A stretch of 64,000 bases of DNA from Flavobacterium fluviale. GTDB taxonomy: Bacteria > Bacteroidota > Bacteroidia > Flavobacteriales > Flavobacteriaceae. The number at the start of each line of letters is the position of its first letter. The stretch's first letter is position 1. Made by a program: the position numbers and the translations under genes. The notes below the pieces were generated by a model. The model was given only the letters and a program-made list of their open reading frames with translations. It was not told where the DNA came from and ran no database searches. Below, in pieces: positions 42,026 through 52,103 of the stretch. Location of the stretch: NCBI RefSeq assembly GCF_003312915.1, contig NZ_CP030261.1:4154001-4218000 (forward strand). The letters are read 5' to 3'.

Positions 42026-42316
42026 TGTTCCGTAGGAACATTTCGTCGGTAGAAAAAATTAAAATATTACCAGATTTCACGTTCCGTAGGAACGTTTGGT
42101 TTTGACCTCATTTTTTAACATCTAATCTCAAACGTTCCTACGGAACCGTCTACGTTGGGGTGGCTATTTTTTTTCTACCAACGAAACATTCCTACGGAAT
42201 GATGACCGTAAAAAACACTAAAAAAATGAGTAAAAATGCTGTAAATGTTGTTCCGTAGGAACATTTCGTTGGTAGAAAAAATTAAAATATTACCAGATTT
42301 AACGTTCCGTAGGAAC
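42026..42316. repeat. Array of six GTTCCGTAGGAAC palindromes
   Basis: Between two converging genes there are copies at 42027-42039, 42081-42093, 42134-42146 (inverted), 42188-42200 (inverted, one-base variant), 42250-42262 and 42304-42316. A unit of about 73 bases holding two palindromes joined by GGTAGAAAAAATTAAAATAT-type spacer occurs at 42026-42098 and again, nearly identical, at 42249-42321. The inverted copy at 42134-42200 carries the same flanks in reverse. It resembles REP/BIME-type arrays. Confidence 0.85.
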
Positions 42317-42325
42317 GTTTGATTT

Positions 42326-42362
42326 AAAAAAAAGGGCTGTCTTTACTTAAGACAACCCTTTC
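42326..42362. terminator. Bidirectional terminator between converging genes
   Basis: AAGGG-C-TGTCTT pairs with AAGACA-A-CCCTT (one mismatch) around a 5-base loop, with A and T runs outside. It can end transcription of glmM from the right and of the GH128-type gene or repeat array from the left. Confidence 0.7.
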
Positions 42363-42384
42363 AATATATAAAAAAACTAAAATC

Positions 42385-43773
42385 TTAGATTCCAGCTATT
42401 ACCTTAATCTCATCAATAATACGAAGAGCCAGTTTATCTGCAGCATCTTGAGAAGGTGCTTCTGTATAAATACGGATAATTGGTTCTGTATTTGATTTTC
42501 TTAGGTGAACCCATTCTGTTGCAAAATCGATTTTCACACCATCAATTGTCGAAATATCTTCGTTCTTATATTTCTCCGTCATTTGAGTTAAAATGGCATC
42601 AACATCAATCTGCGGTGTTAATTCAATTTTATTTTTACTCATATAATATTCAGGGTAAGAAGCTCGCAATGCAGAAACCGACATTTTTTTGTTAGCCAAA
42701 TGAGTTAAGAATAGAGCAACTCCAACCAAGCTGTCACGTCCGTAATGCAATTCAGGATAAATAATTCCGCCGTTACCTTCACCGCCTATTACAGCATTGT
42801 TTTTCTTCATCAATTCAACAACATTTACCTCTCCTACTGCACTTGCTTCGTAACTTCCGTTATGATTTACAGTTACATCACGCAATGCGCGAGAAGACGA
42901 CATGTTCGAAACTGTGTTTCCTGGCGTTTTACTCAAAACATAATCTGCGCAGGCAACCAGCGTATATTCTTCACCAAACATTTCGCCATCTTCGCTGATA
43001 AAAGCCAAACGGTCAACATCTGGATCGACAACAATTCCTAAATGTGCATTTTCTTTTACAACCAATTCAGAAATATCAGTTAAATGCTCCTTTAAAGGCT
43101 CTGGATTGTGCGGAAAATGTCCGTTTGGTTCGCAGTATAATTCTACCACTTCAACCCCCATCTGCTTAAGAAGTTTTGGAATAATAATACCTCCAGAAGA
43201 ATTTACACCATCAACAACCACTTTAAATTTAGCCTCTTTTACCGCCTCGATATCTACCAATGGCAAGTTTAAAACTTCATCAATATGAATATCCATGTAA
43301 GCATCGTTTGGTGTAATTTCACCTAAACTATCCACATCCGAAAAATCAAAAGCTTCAGCTTCAGCAATCTCAAGGATTTTTGCACCATCTGCACCGCTTA
43401 AAAATTCGCCTTTTGCATTTAGTAATTTTAAAGCATTCCATTGTTTTGGATTATGCGAAGCTGTTAAAATAATTCCGCCATCGGCTTTTTCCAAAGGCAC
43501 TGCAACTTCAACTGTTGGAGTTGTCGAAAGTCCAAGATCAATTACATTGATTCCTAAACCAATTAAAGTATTTACTACTAAGTTGTGAATCATTGGTCCA
43601 GAAATTCTGGCATCGCGACCAATTACAACTGTCAATTTATCTTTAGCAATATTATTTTTTAAGAAAGTTCCGTATGCCGATGCAAATTTTACCGCATCAA
43701 CAGGAGTTAAATTATCTCCTACTTTTCCTCCGATCGTCCCACGGATTCCAGAAATAGATTTTATTAAAGTCAT
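42385..43773 (-). CDS. glmM: Phosphoglucosamine mutase
   Basis: A 462-residue phosphohexomutase of the GlmM group, converting glucosamine-6-phosphate to glucosamine-1-phosphate for cell-wall and LPS synthesis. The active-site phosphoserine loop is ILTASHNPKQWNALK (Ser near residue 100), the metal-binding loop is DPDVDRLAFI, the sugar loop is GGEGNGGIIYPE and the phosphate loop is RKSNTEPIIRIY. The opening MTLIKSISGIRGTIGGK is that of the Bacteroidetes GlmM. A phosphomannomutase role cannot be excluded from sequence alone. A CAAATATA (-7 element TATATTTG on the minus strand) lies 26 bases before the start. Confidence 0.88.
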   Translation of the reverse strand: MTLIKSISGIRGTIGGKVGDNLTPVDAVKFASAYGTFLKNNIAKDKLTVVIGRDARISGPMIHNLVVNTLIGLGINVIDLGLSTTPTVEVAVPLEKADGGIILTASHNPKQWNALKLLNAKGEFLSGADGAKILEIAEAEAFDFSDVDSLGEITPNDAYMDIHIDEVLNLPLVDIEAVKEAKFKVVVDGVNSSGGIIIPKLLKQMGVEVVELYCEPNGHFPHNPEPLKEHLTDISELVVKENAHLGIVVDPDVDRLAFISEDGEMFGEEYTLVACADYVLSKTPGNTVSNMSSSRALRDVTVNHNGSYEASAVGEVNVVELMKKNNAVIGGEGNGGIIYPELHYGRDSLVGVALFLTHLANKKMSVSALRASYPEYYMSKNKIELTPQIDVDAILTQMTEKYKNEDISTIDGVKIDFATEWVHLRKSNTEPIIRIYTEAPSQDAADKLALRIIDEIKVIAGI

Positions 43774-43933
43774 TTTTGTGAGTTAGGGTTATTTATTACA
43801 AATATAGAAAAGTTAGCGAGTAACTAAAGTCCTAATTTTGTAAGATTTTAAAATTAACATTATACCGCGGTGCTGGAACAACGCAATTTTATAACAAAAT
43901 GATTTAAAAAAGTTTTATACATTTACTAAAATA

Positions 43934-43986
43934 ACTTAGCAGATGAGAATCTTAGCCGCTTAGAATCTCAGAAACTCAGCAACTCT
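43934..43986. repeat. Low-complexity CTTAGCA/CTCAGAA phrase repeat
   Basis: The stretch consists of quasi-repeats of CTTAGC, AATCTTAG, AATCTCAG, AACTCAGC in a period of about 9-10 bases. Similar phrase repeats occur before other genes in this window (60021-60093, 60984-61012, 62474-62519). Its function is unknown. Confidence 0.5.
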
Positions 43987-43992
43987 AAAAAA

Positions 43993-44577
43993 ATGAATTT
44001 CTTAGCCCACATATATCTTTCTGGAGAAAATGATTTAATCAAAATTGGGAATTTTATGGCCGATGGAATTCGCGGGAAACATTTCGAGCATTTTCCCCAA
44101 GATGTACAAAGAGGAATTTTACTGCATCGATTTATTGATACTTATACCGATTCTCACGATATTTTCAGAAAAAGCACCAAACGTTTACACGACAGATATC
44201 ATCACTATTCAGGAGTAATTGTAGATATTGTTTATGATCATTTTTTGGCGAAGAACTGGAGTAATTATTCTGAAGAAAAACTGGAAAGTTTTATTAATCG
44301 ATTCTATAATTCCTTGCATGAGAATTATGGCATTTTGACTGAAAAAACACAAGGCTTAATGCCTTATATGATCGAAAGAAACTGGCTTCTCAGTTACAGA
44401 ACCACAGAGGGAATTCACCAGATTCTTACTCAAATGGACCGCAGATCTAAGAATATCTCGAAAATGCAGTTTGCCATAGAAGAACTAAATGAATTTTATG
44501 ATGACTTTGAAGAAGAATTTACCTTATTTTTTGAAGAAATAAAAGTACAGGCAAAAGCAAAATTGATTTCTCTTTAA
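43993..44577 (+). CDS. ACP phosphodiesterase-like protein (DUF479)
   Basis: A 194-residue protein of the AcpH (DUF479) family, HD-like helical metal enzymes that remove the phosphopantetheine arm from acyl carrier protein. It opens MNFLAHIYLSGEND, followed by GNFMADGIRGK, the QRGILLHRFIDTYTDSHD metal motif and YHHYSGVIVDIVYDHFLAKNW. All the expected His and Asp residues are present and the length equals the E. coli enzyme (193). It may be co-transcribed with ggt, 32 bases downstream. Confidence 0.88.
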   Translation: MNFLAHIYLSGENDLIKIGNFMADGIRGKHFEHFPQDVQRGILLHRFIDTYTDSHDIFRKSTKRLHDRYHHYSGVIVDIVYDHFLAKNWSNYSEEKLESFINRFYNSLHENYGILTEKTQGLMPYMIERNWLLSYRTTEGIHQILTQMDRRSKNISKMQFAIEELNEFYDDFEEEFTLFFEEIKVQAKAKLISL

Positions 44578-44609
44578 GTCAATATTTTCGATTAAAAACC
44601 TAATCATCA

Positions 44610-46295
44610 ATGAAAAAAATTACGCTGTTAATAGCCCTTATATATTTCAACTCCCATGCACAGCAGGCAAATGTAAATCCAACCGGATTAGTTGTCACAA
44701 AAGCAATGGTTGTTTCTGCTCGTGAAGAAGCCTCAAAAATTGGATCTGACATAATGAAAAAAGGCGGCAATGCCTTTGATGCCATGGTGGGAACCGAATT
44801 AGCACTTGCAGTTGCATTTCCTTTTGCTGGAAATATTGGCGGCGGCGGATTTATGGTGTATCGAAAAGCAAACGGCGAAGTCGGTTCTTTAGATTATCGC
44901 GAAAAAGCGCCCTTGGCAGCCACAAAAGATATGTTTCTGGATAATGACGGGAATGTCATTAAAGGAAAAAGTACCGAAACTGCCCTTGCAATTGGAGTTC
45001 CTGGAACTATTGCCGGAGTTTTTGCGGTACATAAAAAGTACGGAACAATGCCAATTTCTAAAATTCTAGAACCCGTAATTGCCCTTGCAGAAAGAGGTGT
45101 TGTTGTAACCAAAAAACAAGAAAAAAGTTTAAGTGATTATCATGATAAAATTGTAAAAGTAAATGGAGAAACTTCTCTTTTGTCTGGAAATTTTAAAGAA
45201 AATGACACCATAAAATATCCCGCTTTAGCGAAGACTCTAAGAAGAATTCAGAAGAAAGGCCGAAATGAGTTTTACAAAGGCGAAACCGCTAAAATTCTTG
45301 TAGATTATCTTCAAAAAAAAGGCGGTATTATTACCCTGCAGGATTTAGCGAAATATGAAGCCAAATGGAGAAAACCACTTCAATTTACTTATAAAGATTT
45401 AAAAATTACTTCGATGTCTCCTCCAAGCAGCGGTGGGATTTGTCTGGCACAAATTCTAAAAATGCTGGAACCATATGATTTGGCAAAAATGGGACATAAT
45501 TCTTCCGATGCAATTCAGGTTATTGTTGAGGCTGAAAGAAGAGCTTATGCCGACAGAAGTTACTTTCTGGGAGATCCAGATTTTGTCAAAATTCCGATAA
45601 AAGAATTGCTAGCAGAAGATTACTTAAGAAATCGAATGGCAAGTTTCAATCCAGAAAAAGCCACTTTATCTTCTGAAATAAAAGAAGGAGAAATAAAATA
45701 CGCCGAAAGCACCGAAACCACACATTATTCTATTGTAGACCAATTCGGAAATGCAATTGCGGCTACAACAACATTAAATGACGGCTACGGCTCAAAATAT
45801 TATTGTGACGAATTAGGTTTCTTCCTAAACAATGAAATGGATGATTTCAGCGCTAAACCAGGCTCGCCGAATATGTTTGGTTTGGTTGGAAATGAAGCTA
45901 ACAGCATTGCACCGCAAAAACGCATGTTGAGTTCAATGACGCCAACAATTGTAGAGAAAGACGGAAAATTATTTATGGTTGTAGGAACTCCTGGAGGTTC
46001 AACCATTATTACTTCTGTTTTACAAACTATTTTAAATGTTTACGAATATAATTTGAGCATGCAGGAGGCTGTAAATGCACCCCGTTTTCATCATCAGTGG
46101 CTGCCTGATTTAATTAATTTTGAACCGAATACTTTCGAAATAAAAACAATTGACAAGCTTAAAGCTAAAAACTATCTAATCAACGAAAAACCAACTCCTA
46201 TTATTGGTAAAGTCGATGCAATCTTAGTTTTACCAGATAAAAAACTAGAAGGCGGGGCCGATTTTAGAGGAGATGATACAGCTGTTGGATTTTAA
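44610..46295 (+). CDS. ggt: Gamma-glutamyltransferase
   Basis: A 561-residue periplasmic Ntn-hydrolase with signal peptide ending SHAQQ. The precursor would cleave itself before the Thr of TTHYSIVDQFGNAIAATTT near residue 374, making a large and a small subunit. Other motifs: GGNAFDAMVG, GNIGGGGFMVYR, DYREKAPLAATKDMF (substrate Arg and Asp), and late GTPGGSTIITSV. It releases the gamma-glutamyl group from glutathione and similar peptides. The length and order are standard. Confidence 0.93.
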   Translation: MKKITLLIALIYFNSHAQQANVNPTGLVVTKAMVVSAREEASKIGSDIMKKGGNAFDAMVGTELALAVAFPFAGNIGGGGFMVYRKANGEVGSLDYREKAPLAATKDMFLDNDGNVIKGKSTETALAIGVPGTIAGVFAVHKKYGTMPISKILEPVIALAERGVVVTKKQEKSLSDYHDKIVKVNGETSLLSGNFKENDTIKYPALAKTLRRIQKKGRNEFYKGETAKILVDYLQKKGGIITLQDLAKYEAKWRKPLQFTYKDLKITSMSPPSSGGICLAQILKMLEPYDLAKMGHNSSDAIQVIVEAERRAYADRSYFLGDPDFVKIPIKELLAEDYLRNRMASFNPEKATLSSEIKEGEIKYAESTETTHYSIVDQFGNAIAATTTLNDGYGSKYYCDELGFFLNNEMDDFSAKPGSPNMFGLVGNEANSIAPQKRMLSSMTPTIVEKDGKLFMVVGTPGGSTIITSVLQTILNVYEYNLSMQEAVNAPRFHHQWLPDLINFEPNTFEIKTIDKLKAKNYLINEKPTPIIGKVDAILVLPDKKLEGGADFRGDDTAVGF

Positions 46296-46335
46296 TAGAA
46301 CTGCGCTTTTATTTTTTTAATCTAAGATTATAACC

Positions 46336-46343
46336 TAATTTTG
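46336..46343 (+). promoter_or_regulatory. -7 element TAATTTTG before the ClC gene
   Basis: Matches TAnnTTTG, 26 bases before the start at 46369. No convincing -33 element at the right spacing. Confidence 0.4.
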
Positions 46344-46368
46344 TAAGAACGATAATTTTTAAAACCTA

Positions 46369-48153
46369 ATGCTAAAAAAATATTTCAGAAGACTCGAAAG
46401 CATAATTGCTTTGGCACAATCCTTAATGACTCCAAAGCAGTTTATTTTTTTGTCAAGCGTTCTTATTGGAATATCGTGTTCACTTGCTGTTATTATTCTT
46501 AAAACATTTGCGCACAGCGTTTTCTCATTTGCAACTTACATTAACGGAATCCTTAAACTAAGTTTCATTAACAGTATTCTGCCAATTGTAGGTATTTTAC
46601 TGACGGTTTTTGTGGTAAAAAAAGTTCTAAACGGCTCTATACAAAAAGGAACTTCGCAGATACTTTATGCCGTTGCAAAAAAAGCCAGTATTATTCCAAA
46701 AAAGCAGATGTATGCTCAAATTATTACGAGTTCCTTAACTGTTGGTCTAGGAGGTTCTGCTGGTTTAGAAAGTCCCATTGTAATTACCGGAGCAGCATTT
46801 GGTTCTAATTTTGCCCAAAATTACAAACTGCAGTATAAGGACAGAACTTTATTAATTGGCTGTGGTGTTGCTGCCGGAATTGCAGCTGCTTTTAACGCTC
46901 CAATTGCCGGAGTTCTTTTTGCTATTGAAGTTTTACTGGTAGATGTCAGCATTTCTGCTTTTACTCCCATTATGATTTCTGCCGCGACCGGCGCATTAGT
47001 TTCTGCTATTGTTTTAGACGAAAGTATTCTTTTAAGTTTTAGAAAACAAGAAACTTTCGATTTTCATAATATTCCTTTCTATGTTATTTTGGGAGTGCTT
47101 ACGGGGCTGGCGGCTATTTATTATTCCCGAAATTTTCAAAAAGTTGAGCATTACTTTTCGAAACAACAAATCGATCCTTATAAAAAAGCCTTAATTGGCT
47201 CATCACTTTTAGCACTGTTGATTTTTATCTTTCCAACGCTGTTTGGGGAAGGATATGAGAGTATTAGAACTTTATCTGAAACAGATCCTGGAAAATTGTT
47301 AGATAATACTTTGTTTGCAGATTTTAGAAACAACCAGTGGGTTCTGCTTCTTTTTGTCGGTGCTACAATGATGGTAAAAGTATTTGCTTCAGGATTAACT
47401 ATTGGAAGTGGTGGAAATGGCGGGAACTTTGCTCCTTCTCTATTCTTAGGCTCCTATCTTGGTTATTTCTTTTCAAAATTTATAACGCTTATTGGTTTAT
47501 CAAAACTTCCTATTACCAATTTTACGATGGTAGGAATGGCTGGAATTTTGAGCGGTTTATTTCACGCGCCTTTAACAGCAATATTTTTAATCGCCGAAAT
47601 TACTGGAGGTTACGGATTAATGATCCCGCTAATGATTGTTTCTTCTATTAGTTTTGCCATTTCAAAACGATTTGAAAAATATTCGCTTGACGTAAAAGGA
47701 TTAGCCAAAAAAGGACACGCATTTACAAGTAATAAAGATTCTAATATTCTTTCAACTTTAGATATTGATACCATTATTCAATGTGATTATTTAACGGTTC
47801 ATCCTGAAGAAAATTTAGGTAAATTAGTTGACCTTATTTCGCATTCCAATCAAGTAGTTTTTGCTGTAGTGGACAATGAAAAAGATTTGGTCGGCGTTGT
47901 ACATTTTAATGATATTAGAGAAATTATTTTCAATGCTTACCGCGTAAAATATACTCAGATTAAAGATGTAATGAAAACACCAGCTGCAACCATTTCTTCA
48001 TTTGACAGTATGGAAATCGTGATGAGTAAATTTGAAAAATCGAAATCGGCATTTCTTCCTGTTTTACGAAACGGCAAATATCATGGCTTCATTTCCAAAT
48101 CAATAGCACTTGAAGCTTATAGAACAAAACTTCGTTCTATGACTATTGAATAA
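46369..48153 (+). CDS. ClC family chloride channel/antiporter with CBS pair
   Basis: A 594-residue ClC protein. The membrane part (~30-440) has the selectivity signatures GGSAGLESPIVITGAAFGSN, with the gating Glu retained, GVAAGIAAAFNAPIAGVLFAIE, and GGNGGNFAPSLFLGSYLGY. The C-terminal ~140 residues form two CBS domains (IIQCDYLTVHPEENLGKLV; DVMKTPAATISSFDSMEIV), which regulate many ClC proteins by binding nucleotides. The retained gating Glu agrees with either a channel or an H+/Cl- exchanger. Confidence 0.92.
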   Translation: MLKKYFRRLESIIALAQSLMTPKQFIFLSSVLIGISCSLAVIILKTFAHSVFSFATYINGILKLSFINSILPIVGILLTVFVVKKVLNGSIQKGTSQILYAVAKKASIIPKKQMYAQIITSSLTVGLGGSAGLESPIVITGAAFGSNFAQNYKLQYKDRTLLIGCGVAAGIAAAFNAPIAGVLFAIEVLLVDVSISAFTPIMISAATGALVSAIVLDESILLSFRKQETFDFHNIPFYVILGVLTGLAAIYYSRNFQKVEHYFSKQQIDPYKKALIGSSLLALLIFIFPTLFGEGYESIRTLSETDPGKLLDNTLFADFRNNQWVLLLFVGATMMVKVFASGLTIGSGGNGGNFAPSLFLGSYLGYFFSKFITLIGLSKLPITNFTMVGMAGILSGLFHAPLTAIFLIAEITGGYGLMIPLMIVSSISFAISKRFEKYSLDVKGLAKKGHAFTSNKDSNILSTLDIDTIIQCDYLTVHPEENLGKLVDLISHSNQVVFAVVDNEKDLVGVVHFNDIREIIFNAYRVKYTQIKDVMKTPAATISSFDSMEIVMSKFEKSKSAFLPVLRNGKYHGFISKSIALEAYRTKLRSMTIE

Positions 48154-48154
48154 G

Positions 48155-48198
48155 CTTAATATCGGATAAGTTGAAAATTTTATTTATCCGATATTAAG
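48155..48198. promoter_or_regulatory. 15-bp perfect inverted repeat before fic
   Basis: CTTAATATCGGATAA at 48155-48169 is the exact reverse complement of 48184-48198, with a 14-base spacer. It starts one base past the ClC stop and ends 3 bases before the fic -7 element. It has no T tract, so an operator is more likely than a terminator. Confidence 0.6.
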
Positions 48199-48201
48199 AA
48201 C

Positions 48202-48209
48202 TATATTTG
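48202..48209 (+). promoter_or_regulatory. -7 element TATATTTG of fic
   Basis: A perfect TAnnTTTG match ending 7 bases before the GTG start at 48217. Transcription would begin almost at the start codon, so the mRNA is probably leaderless or nearly so. Confidence 0.5.
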
Positions 48210-48216
48210 CATTCTA

Positions 48217-49170
48217 GTGTGGAATATAGACCTAACATATAGAACAGAATTTCAATCAACTTTTGATAGATTGTATCAAAAAAGGCAGGAACTGCAAACC
48301 AGCAGACCATTGCCGAATATTGCTTTGCATAAAATTCGAGAAAGTTTATCTATAGAATGGACCTACAATTCTAACAGTATTGAAGGAAATACAATGAGCT
48401 TGCGCGAAACCCAAATGGTTATTCAAGAAGGAATTACAATTAAAGGGAAATCACTTCGCGAACATTTTGAAACTCATAATCACGATAAGGCCATCGATTA
48501 TCTTTATTCTATTATTAATGATAATTACAATCTTAGAAGTATTGATATACTTTCTATCCATGGTTTAGTTTTACGTTCTATCGAAGATGATTTTGCAGGG
48601 CGCATTCGTAATGGAGGCGTTCGAATTTCGGGAGCTAATTTTATGCCTCCAAATGCCAATAAAGTTTCCGATTATTTAGACGAATTAATTGATTTTATCA
48701 ATACAAATCCTCTCGGTTTAAATGATATCGAACTCGCAACAATTTATCATCATAAACTAGTCTGGATTCATCCTTTTTTTGATGGAAACGGCCGTACAGT
48801 CCGTTTAAGTATGAATCTATTATTAATGCGCTGTGGTTTTCCTCCTGCGATTATTCTAAAAAATGATCGCAAGAAATATTATGAAGCGCTTAATCAAGCA
48901 AATAACGGTAATTATCAAAAACTAACACTTTTAATGTGTCAGGCACTTGAACGAACACTTAATATTTATTTAAGTGCTATGCCGGGAAGCAGTTACGACT
49001 ACCAATCCATACAAAATATCGTCAGTGAACCCGACACACCTTACGGTCAGGAATATGTAAGTTTATTGGCCAGAACAGGAAAAATAGACGCCTACAAAGA
49101 AGGTAGAAATTGGTACACAACCAAGGAAGCAATCGAAGAATACAAGGCAGCAAGAAAGAGAAAACGCTAG
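48217..49170 (+). CDS. Fic domain AMPylase with C-terminal DNA-binding-like domain
   Basis: A 317-residue Fic protein that would transfer AMP to a protein Ser, Thr or Tyr. The start is GTG; no ATG gives the conserved N-terminus. Residues 52-57 (SNSIEG) are the autoinhibitory (S/T)xxxE(G/N) motif, placed N-terminal to the Fic core (class II). The catalytic loop HPFFDGNGRTVR (185-196) is complete. The last ~45 residues (VSLLARTGKIDAYKEGRNWYTT) look like an excisionase/MerR-like HTH with wing. A perfect 15-bp dyad overlaps its promoter, so it may regulate itself. No antitoxin gene lies beside it. Confidence 0.9.
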   Translation: MWNIDLTYRTEFQSTFDRLYQKRQELQTSRPLPNIALHKIRESLSIEWTYNSNSIEGNTMSLRETQMVIQEGITIKGKSLREHFETHNHDKAIDYLYSIINDNYNLRSIDILSIHGLVLRSIEDDFAGRIRNGGVRISGANFMPPNANKVSDYLDELIDFINTNPLGLNDIELATIYHHKLVWIHPFFDGNGRTVRLSMNLLLMRCGFPPAIILKNDRKKYYEALNQANNGNYQKLTLLMCQALERTLNIYLSAMPGSSYDYQSIQNIVSEPDTPYGQEYVSLLARTGKIDAYKEGRNWYTTKEAIEEYKAARKRKR

Positions 49171-49247
49171 TTTATATTAGTGTTATTTTGTTACAATTTT
49201 TAACATAAACTTCTATAGTCTAGTGTAAAAAGAACAAATCAAAGTGG

Positions 49248-49255
49248 TAACTTTG
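49248..49255 (+). promoter_or_regulatory. -7 element TAACTTTG of uvrA
   Basis: Perfect TAnnTTTG, 16 bases before the uvrA ATG at 49272. No clear -33 element and no LexA-type box were seen near it. Confidence 0.45.
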
Positions 49256-49271
49256 CGTTTTGCTCAAATTT

Positions 49272-52103
49272 ATGTTAGAAAAAGACAATACTATTGAAGT
49301 TCTTGGTGCAAGAGTTCATAATCTAAAAAATATCGATATCTCTATTCCGAGAGAAAAACTGGTTGTAATTACTGGTTTATCTGGTTCTGGAAAATCGTCT
49401 TTGGCGTTTGACACTATCTACGCTGAAGGCCAGCGTCGTTATGTTGAAACTTTTTCGGCATATGCCAGACAATTCCTTGGCGGATTGGAACGTCCAGATG
49501 TAGATAAAATCGATGGACTTTCGCCTGTAATTGCGATTGAACAAAAAACTACCAGCAAAAGTCCGCGTTCGACTGTTGGAACTATCACTGAAATTTACGA
49601 TTTCCTCCGACTTTTATATGCACGTGGTGCGGACGCTTACAGTTACAACACTGGCGAAAAAATGGTTTCATATTCTGATGAACAAATTAAAGATTTGATT
49701 ATTCAGGATTACAAAGGCAAAAGAATTAATATTCTTGCTCCTGTTATTAAAGCCAGAAAAGGACACTATGCCGAATTATTTCAGCAGATTACCAAACAAG
49801 GATTTTTAAAAGTTCGTGTAAATGGTGAAGTTCAGGATTTGGTTTCTGGAATGAAACTGGATCGTTACAAAACCCACGACATTGAAATTGTTGTAGATAG
49901 AATGCAGATTGAAGATACACCAGACAATCAGAAAAGATTGGCTGAAAGTATTAATACAGCAATGCATCATGGTGAAAATGTTTTAATGATTTTAGATCAG
50001 GACAGTAATGAAGTGCGTTATTTCAGTAGAAATTTAATGTGTCCGACAACTGGAATATCTTATCAAAATCCAGAACCGAATTTATTCTCTTTTAACTCTC
50101 CAAAAGGCGCTTGTCCGCATTGTAATGGATTGGGTACTGTTCATGAAATCAATGTAAAAAAGATTATTCCGAATCCGAAATTGTCGATTAAAAGCGGTGG
50201 TTTTGCTCCGCTTGGCGAATATAAATCTTCATGGATTTTCAAGCAGTTAGAAACAATCGGAGAAAAATTCGGATTTAAAATTACCGATCCAATCGAGAAA
50301 ATTCCGGAAGAAGCCATGACTATGATTTTGTATGGCGGAAAAGATAAATTTGCTATAAACTCAAAAGATCTTGGCGTAACGAGAGAATATAAAATTGATT
50401 TTGAAGGAATTTCGAATTTCATTAAAAATCAATATGACGAAAGTGCTACAACAAGTATAAAACGCTGGGCAAAAGATTTTATGGACGAAATTAACTGTCC
50501 CGTTTGTGATGGTTCTCGTTTGAAAAAAGAAGCACAGTTTTTTAGAGTGAATGGTAAAAATATCACCGAATTGTGTGATATGGATATATCTGATTTGACC
50601 ACTTGGTTTCAGGATTTGAATAATCATTTATCAGACAAACAGCTTTTAATCGCTTCTGAAGTTGTAAAAGAAATCAAAGATCGATTGAATTTTTTAATGA
50701 ATGTTGGTTTGAATTATCTAGCTTTAAGCCGAAGCTCAAAATCGCTTTCTGGCGGTGAAGCACAGCGTATTCGTCTGGCGACACAAATTGGTTCACAATT
50801 AGTTGGTGTTTTATATATTTTGGATGAGCCAAGTATTGGTTTACATCAAAGAGACAACGAAAAACTGATTAAATCTCTGGAGCAGTTACGCGATATTGGA
50901 AACTCAGTTATTGTGGTAGAACACGATAAAGACATGATCGAAACAGCTGATTATGTGATCGATATTGGACCAAAAGCAGGTAAATACGGCGGCGAAATCA
51001 TCAGTATTGGAACTCCGGCAGAAACTTTAAAATCAAATACCATTACCGCTCAATATTTGAATGGTAAAATGAAATTAGAGATCCCGAAAAAGCGTCGAAA
51101 AGGAAATGGAAAATTCTTAAAACTAACCGGCGCAACAGGAAATAACCTAAAAAATGTTTCTATTGAAATACCTTTGGGACAATTAACCTGCGTAACTGGA
51201 GTTTCTGGAAGCGGTAAATCGACTTTAATTAACGAGACGCTCTACCCTATTCTAAATGCATATTATTTTAATGGCGTAAAAAAACCACAGCCTTATAAAA
51301 AGATTGAAGGCTTAGAACATATTGACAAAGTAATTGATATTGACCAAAGTCCGATTGGAAGAACACCACGTTCAAATCCAGCGACTTATACAGAAGTTTT
51401 TACAGAAATTAGAAATCTGTTTACAATGACTTCTGAAAGTATGATTCGTGGTTACAAAGCGGGTCGTTTCAGCTTTAACGTGAAAGGCGGACGCTGCGAA
51501 ACTTGTGAAGGTTCTGGAGTAAGAACAATCGAAATGAACTTTTTGCCAGATGTTTACGTAGAATGCGAAACTTGTCAGGGAAAACGTTTTAACAGAGAAA
51601 CTTTAGAAATTAGATATAAAGGAAAATCAATTTCTGATGTTTTGGACATGACGGTTGATGAAGCGGTTCCGTTTTTTGAAAACATTCCGAAGATTTACCG
51701 TAAAATCAAGACCATTCAGGATGTTGGTTTAGGTTATATTACACTTGGTCAGCAAAGTACAACTCTTTCCGGAGGAGAAGCACAGCGTATTAAACTAGCT
51801 GGAGAATTATCTAAAAAAGATACTGGAAATACATTTTATATTCTTGACGAACCTACAACGGGACTGCATTTCGAAGACATTCGCGTTTTAATGGAAGTAA
51901 TCAATAAATTGGTTGATAAAGGAAACACAATCCTGGTGATCGAACATAATATGGACGTGATCAAACTTGCCGATTATATAATTGATATTGGTCTCGAAGG
52001 CGGAAAAGGCGGCGGACAGCTTGTTGCAAAAGGAACTCCTGAGCAAGTAGCCGAAAATAAAAAAAGTTATACCGCTAAGTTTTTGAAGAAAGAGTTAGAG
52101 TAA
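49272..52103 (+). CDS. uvrA: UvrABC system protein A
   Basis: The damage-recognition ATPase of nucleotide excision repair, 943 residues from the ATG at 49272; a TTG at 49260 would add four. Two ABC modules: Walker [15 protein letters not shown] and [14 protein letters not shown], signatures [15 protein letters not shown] and [15 protein letters not shown], Walker B texts [11 protein letters not shown] and [11 protein letters not shown]. Zinc sites: [16 protein letters not shown], and the C-terminal CETCEGSG with CETCQGKR. Length and order are those of a canonical chromosomal UvrA. It is transcribed alone. Confidence 0.97.
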   Translation: MLEKDNTIEVLGARVHNLKNIDISIPREKLVVITGLSGSGKSSLAFDTIYAEGQRRYVETFSAYARQFLGGLERPDVDKIDGLSPVIAIEQKTTSKSPRSTVGTITEIYDFLRLLYARGADAYSYNTGEKMVSYSDEQIKDLIIQDYKGKRINILAPVIKARKGHYAELFQQITKQGFLKVRVNGEVQDLVSGMKLDRYKTHDIEIVVDRMQIEDTPDNQKRLAESINTAMHHGENVLMILDQDSNEVRYFSRNLMCPTTGISYQNPEPNLFSFNSPKGACPHCNGLGTVHEINVKKIIPNPKLSIKSGGFAPLGEYKSSWIFKQLETIGEKFGFKITDPIEKIPEEAMTMILYGGKDKFAINSKDLGVTREYKIDFEGISNFIKNQYDESATTSIKRWAKDFMDEINCPVCDGSRLKKEAQFFRVNGKNITELCDMDISDLTTWFQDLNNHLSDKQLLIASEVVKEIKDRLNFLMNVGLNYLALSRSSKSLSGGEAQRIRLATQIGSQLVGVLYILDEPSIGLHQRDNEKLIKSLEQLRDIGNSVIVVEHDKDMIETADYVIDIGPKAGKYGGEIISIGTPAETLKSNTITAQYLNGKMKLEIPKKRRKGNGKFLKLTGATGNNLKNVSIEIPLGQLTCVTGVSGSGKSTLINETLYPILNAYYFNGVKKPQPYKKIEGLEHIDKVIDIDQSPIGRTPRSNPATYTEVFTEIRNLFTMTSESMIRGYKAGRFSFNVKGGRCETCEGSGVRTIEMNFLPDVYVECETCQGKRFNRETLEIRYKGKSISDVLDMTVDEAVPFFENIPKIYRKIKTIQDVGLGYITLGQQSTTLSGGEAQRIKLAGELSKKDTGNTFYILDEPTTGLHFEDIRVLMEVINKLVDKGNTILVIEHNMDVIKLADYIIDIGLEGGKGGGQLVAKGTPEQVAENKKSYTAKFLKKELE

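Noticed and set aside
42026..42316. CRISPR array
   Set aside because: Repeats are palindromic, in both orientations, with spacers that are themselves repeated; no cas gene is near.
48155..48198. Terminator of the ClC gene
   Set aside because: The stem is perfect but the loop is 14 bases and no T tract follows on either strand, so an operator is preferred; not fully excluded.
48217..49170. Fic/Doc toxin-antitoxin pair
   Set aside because: No small antitoxin gene is adjacent, and the inhibitory motif is inside the Fic protein itself.
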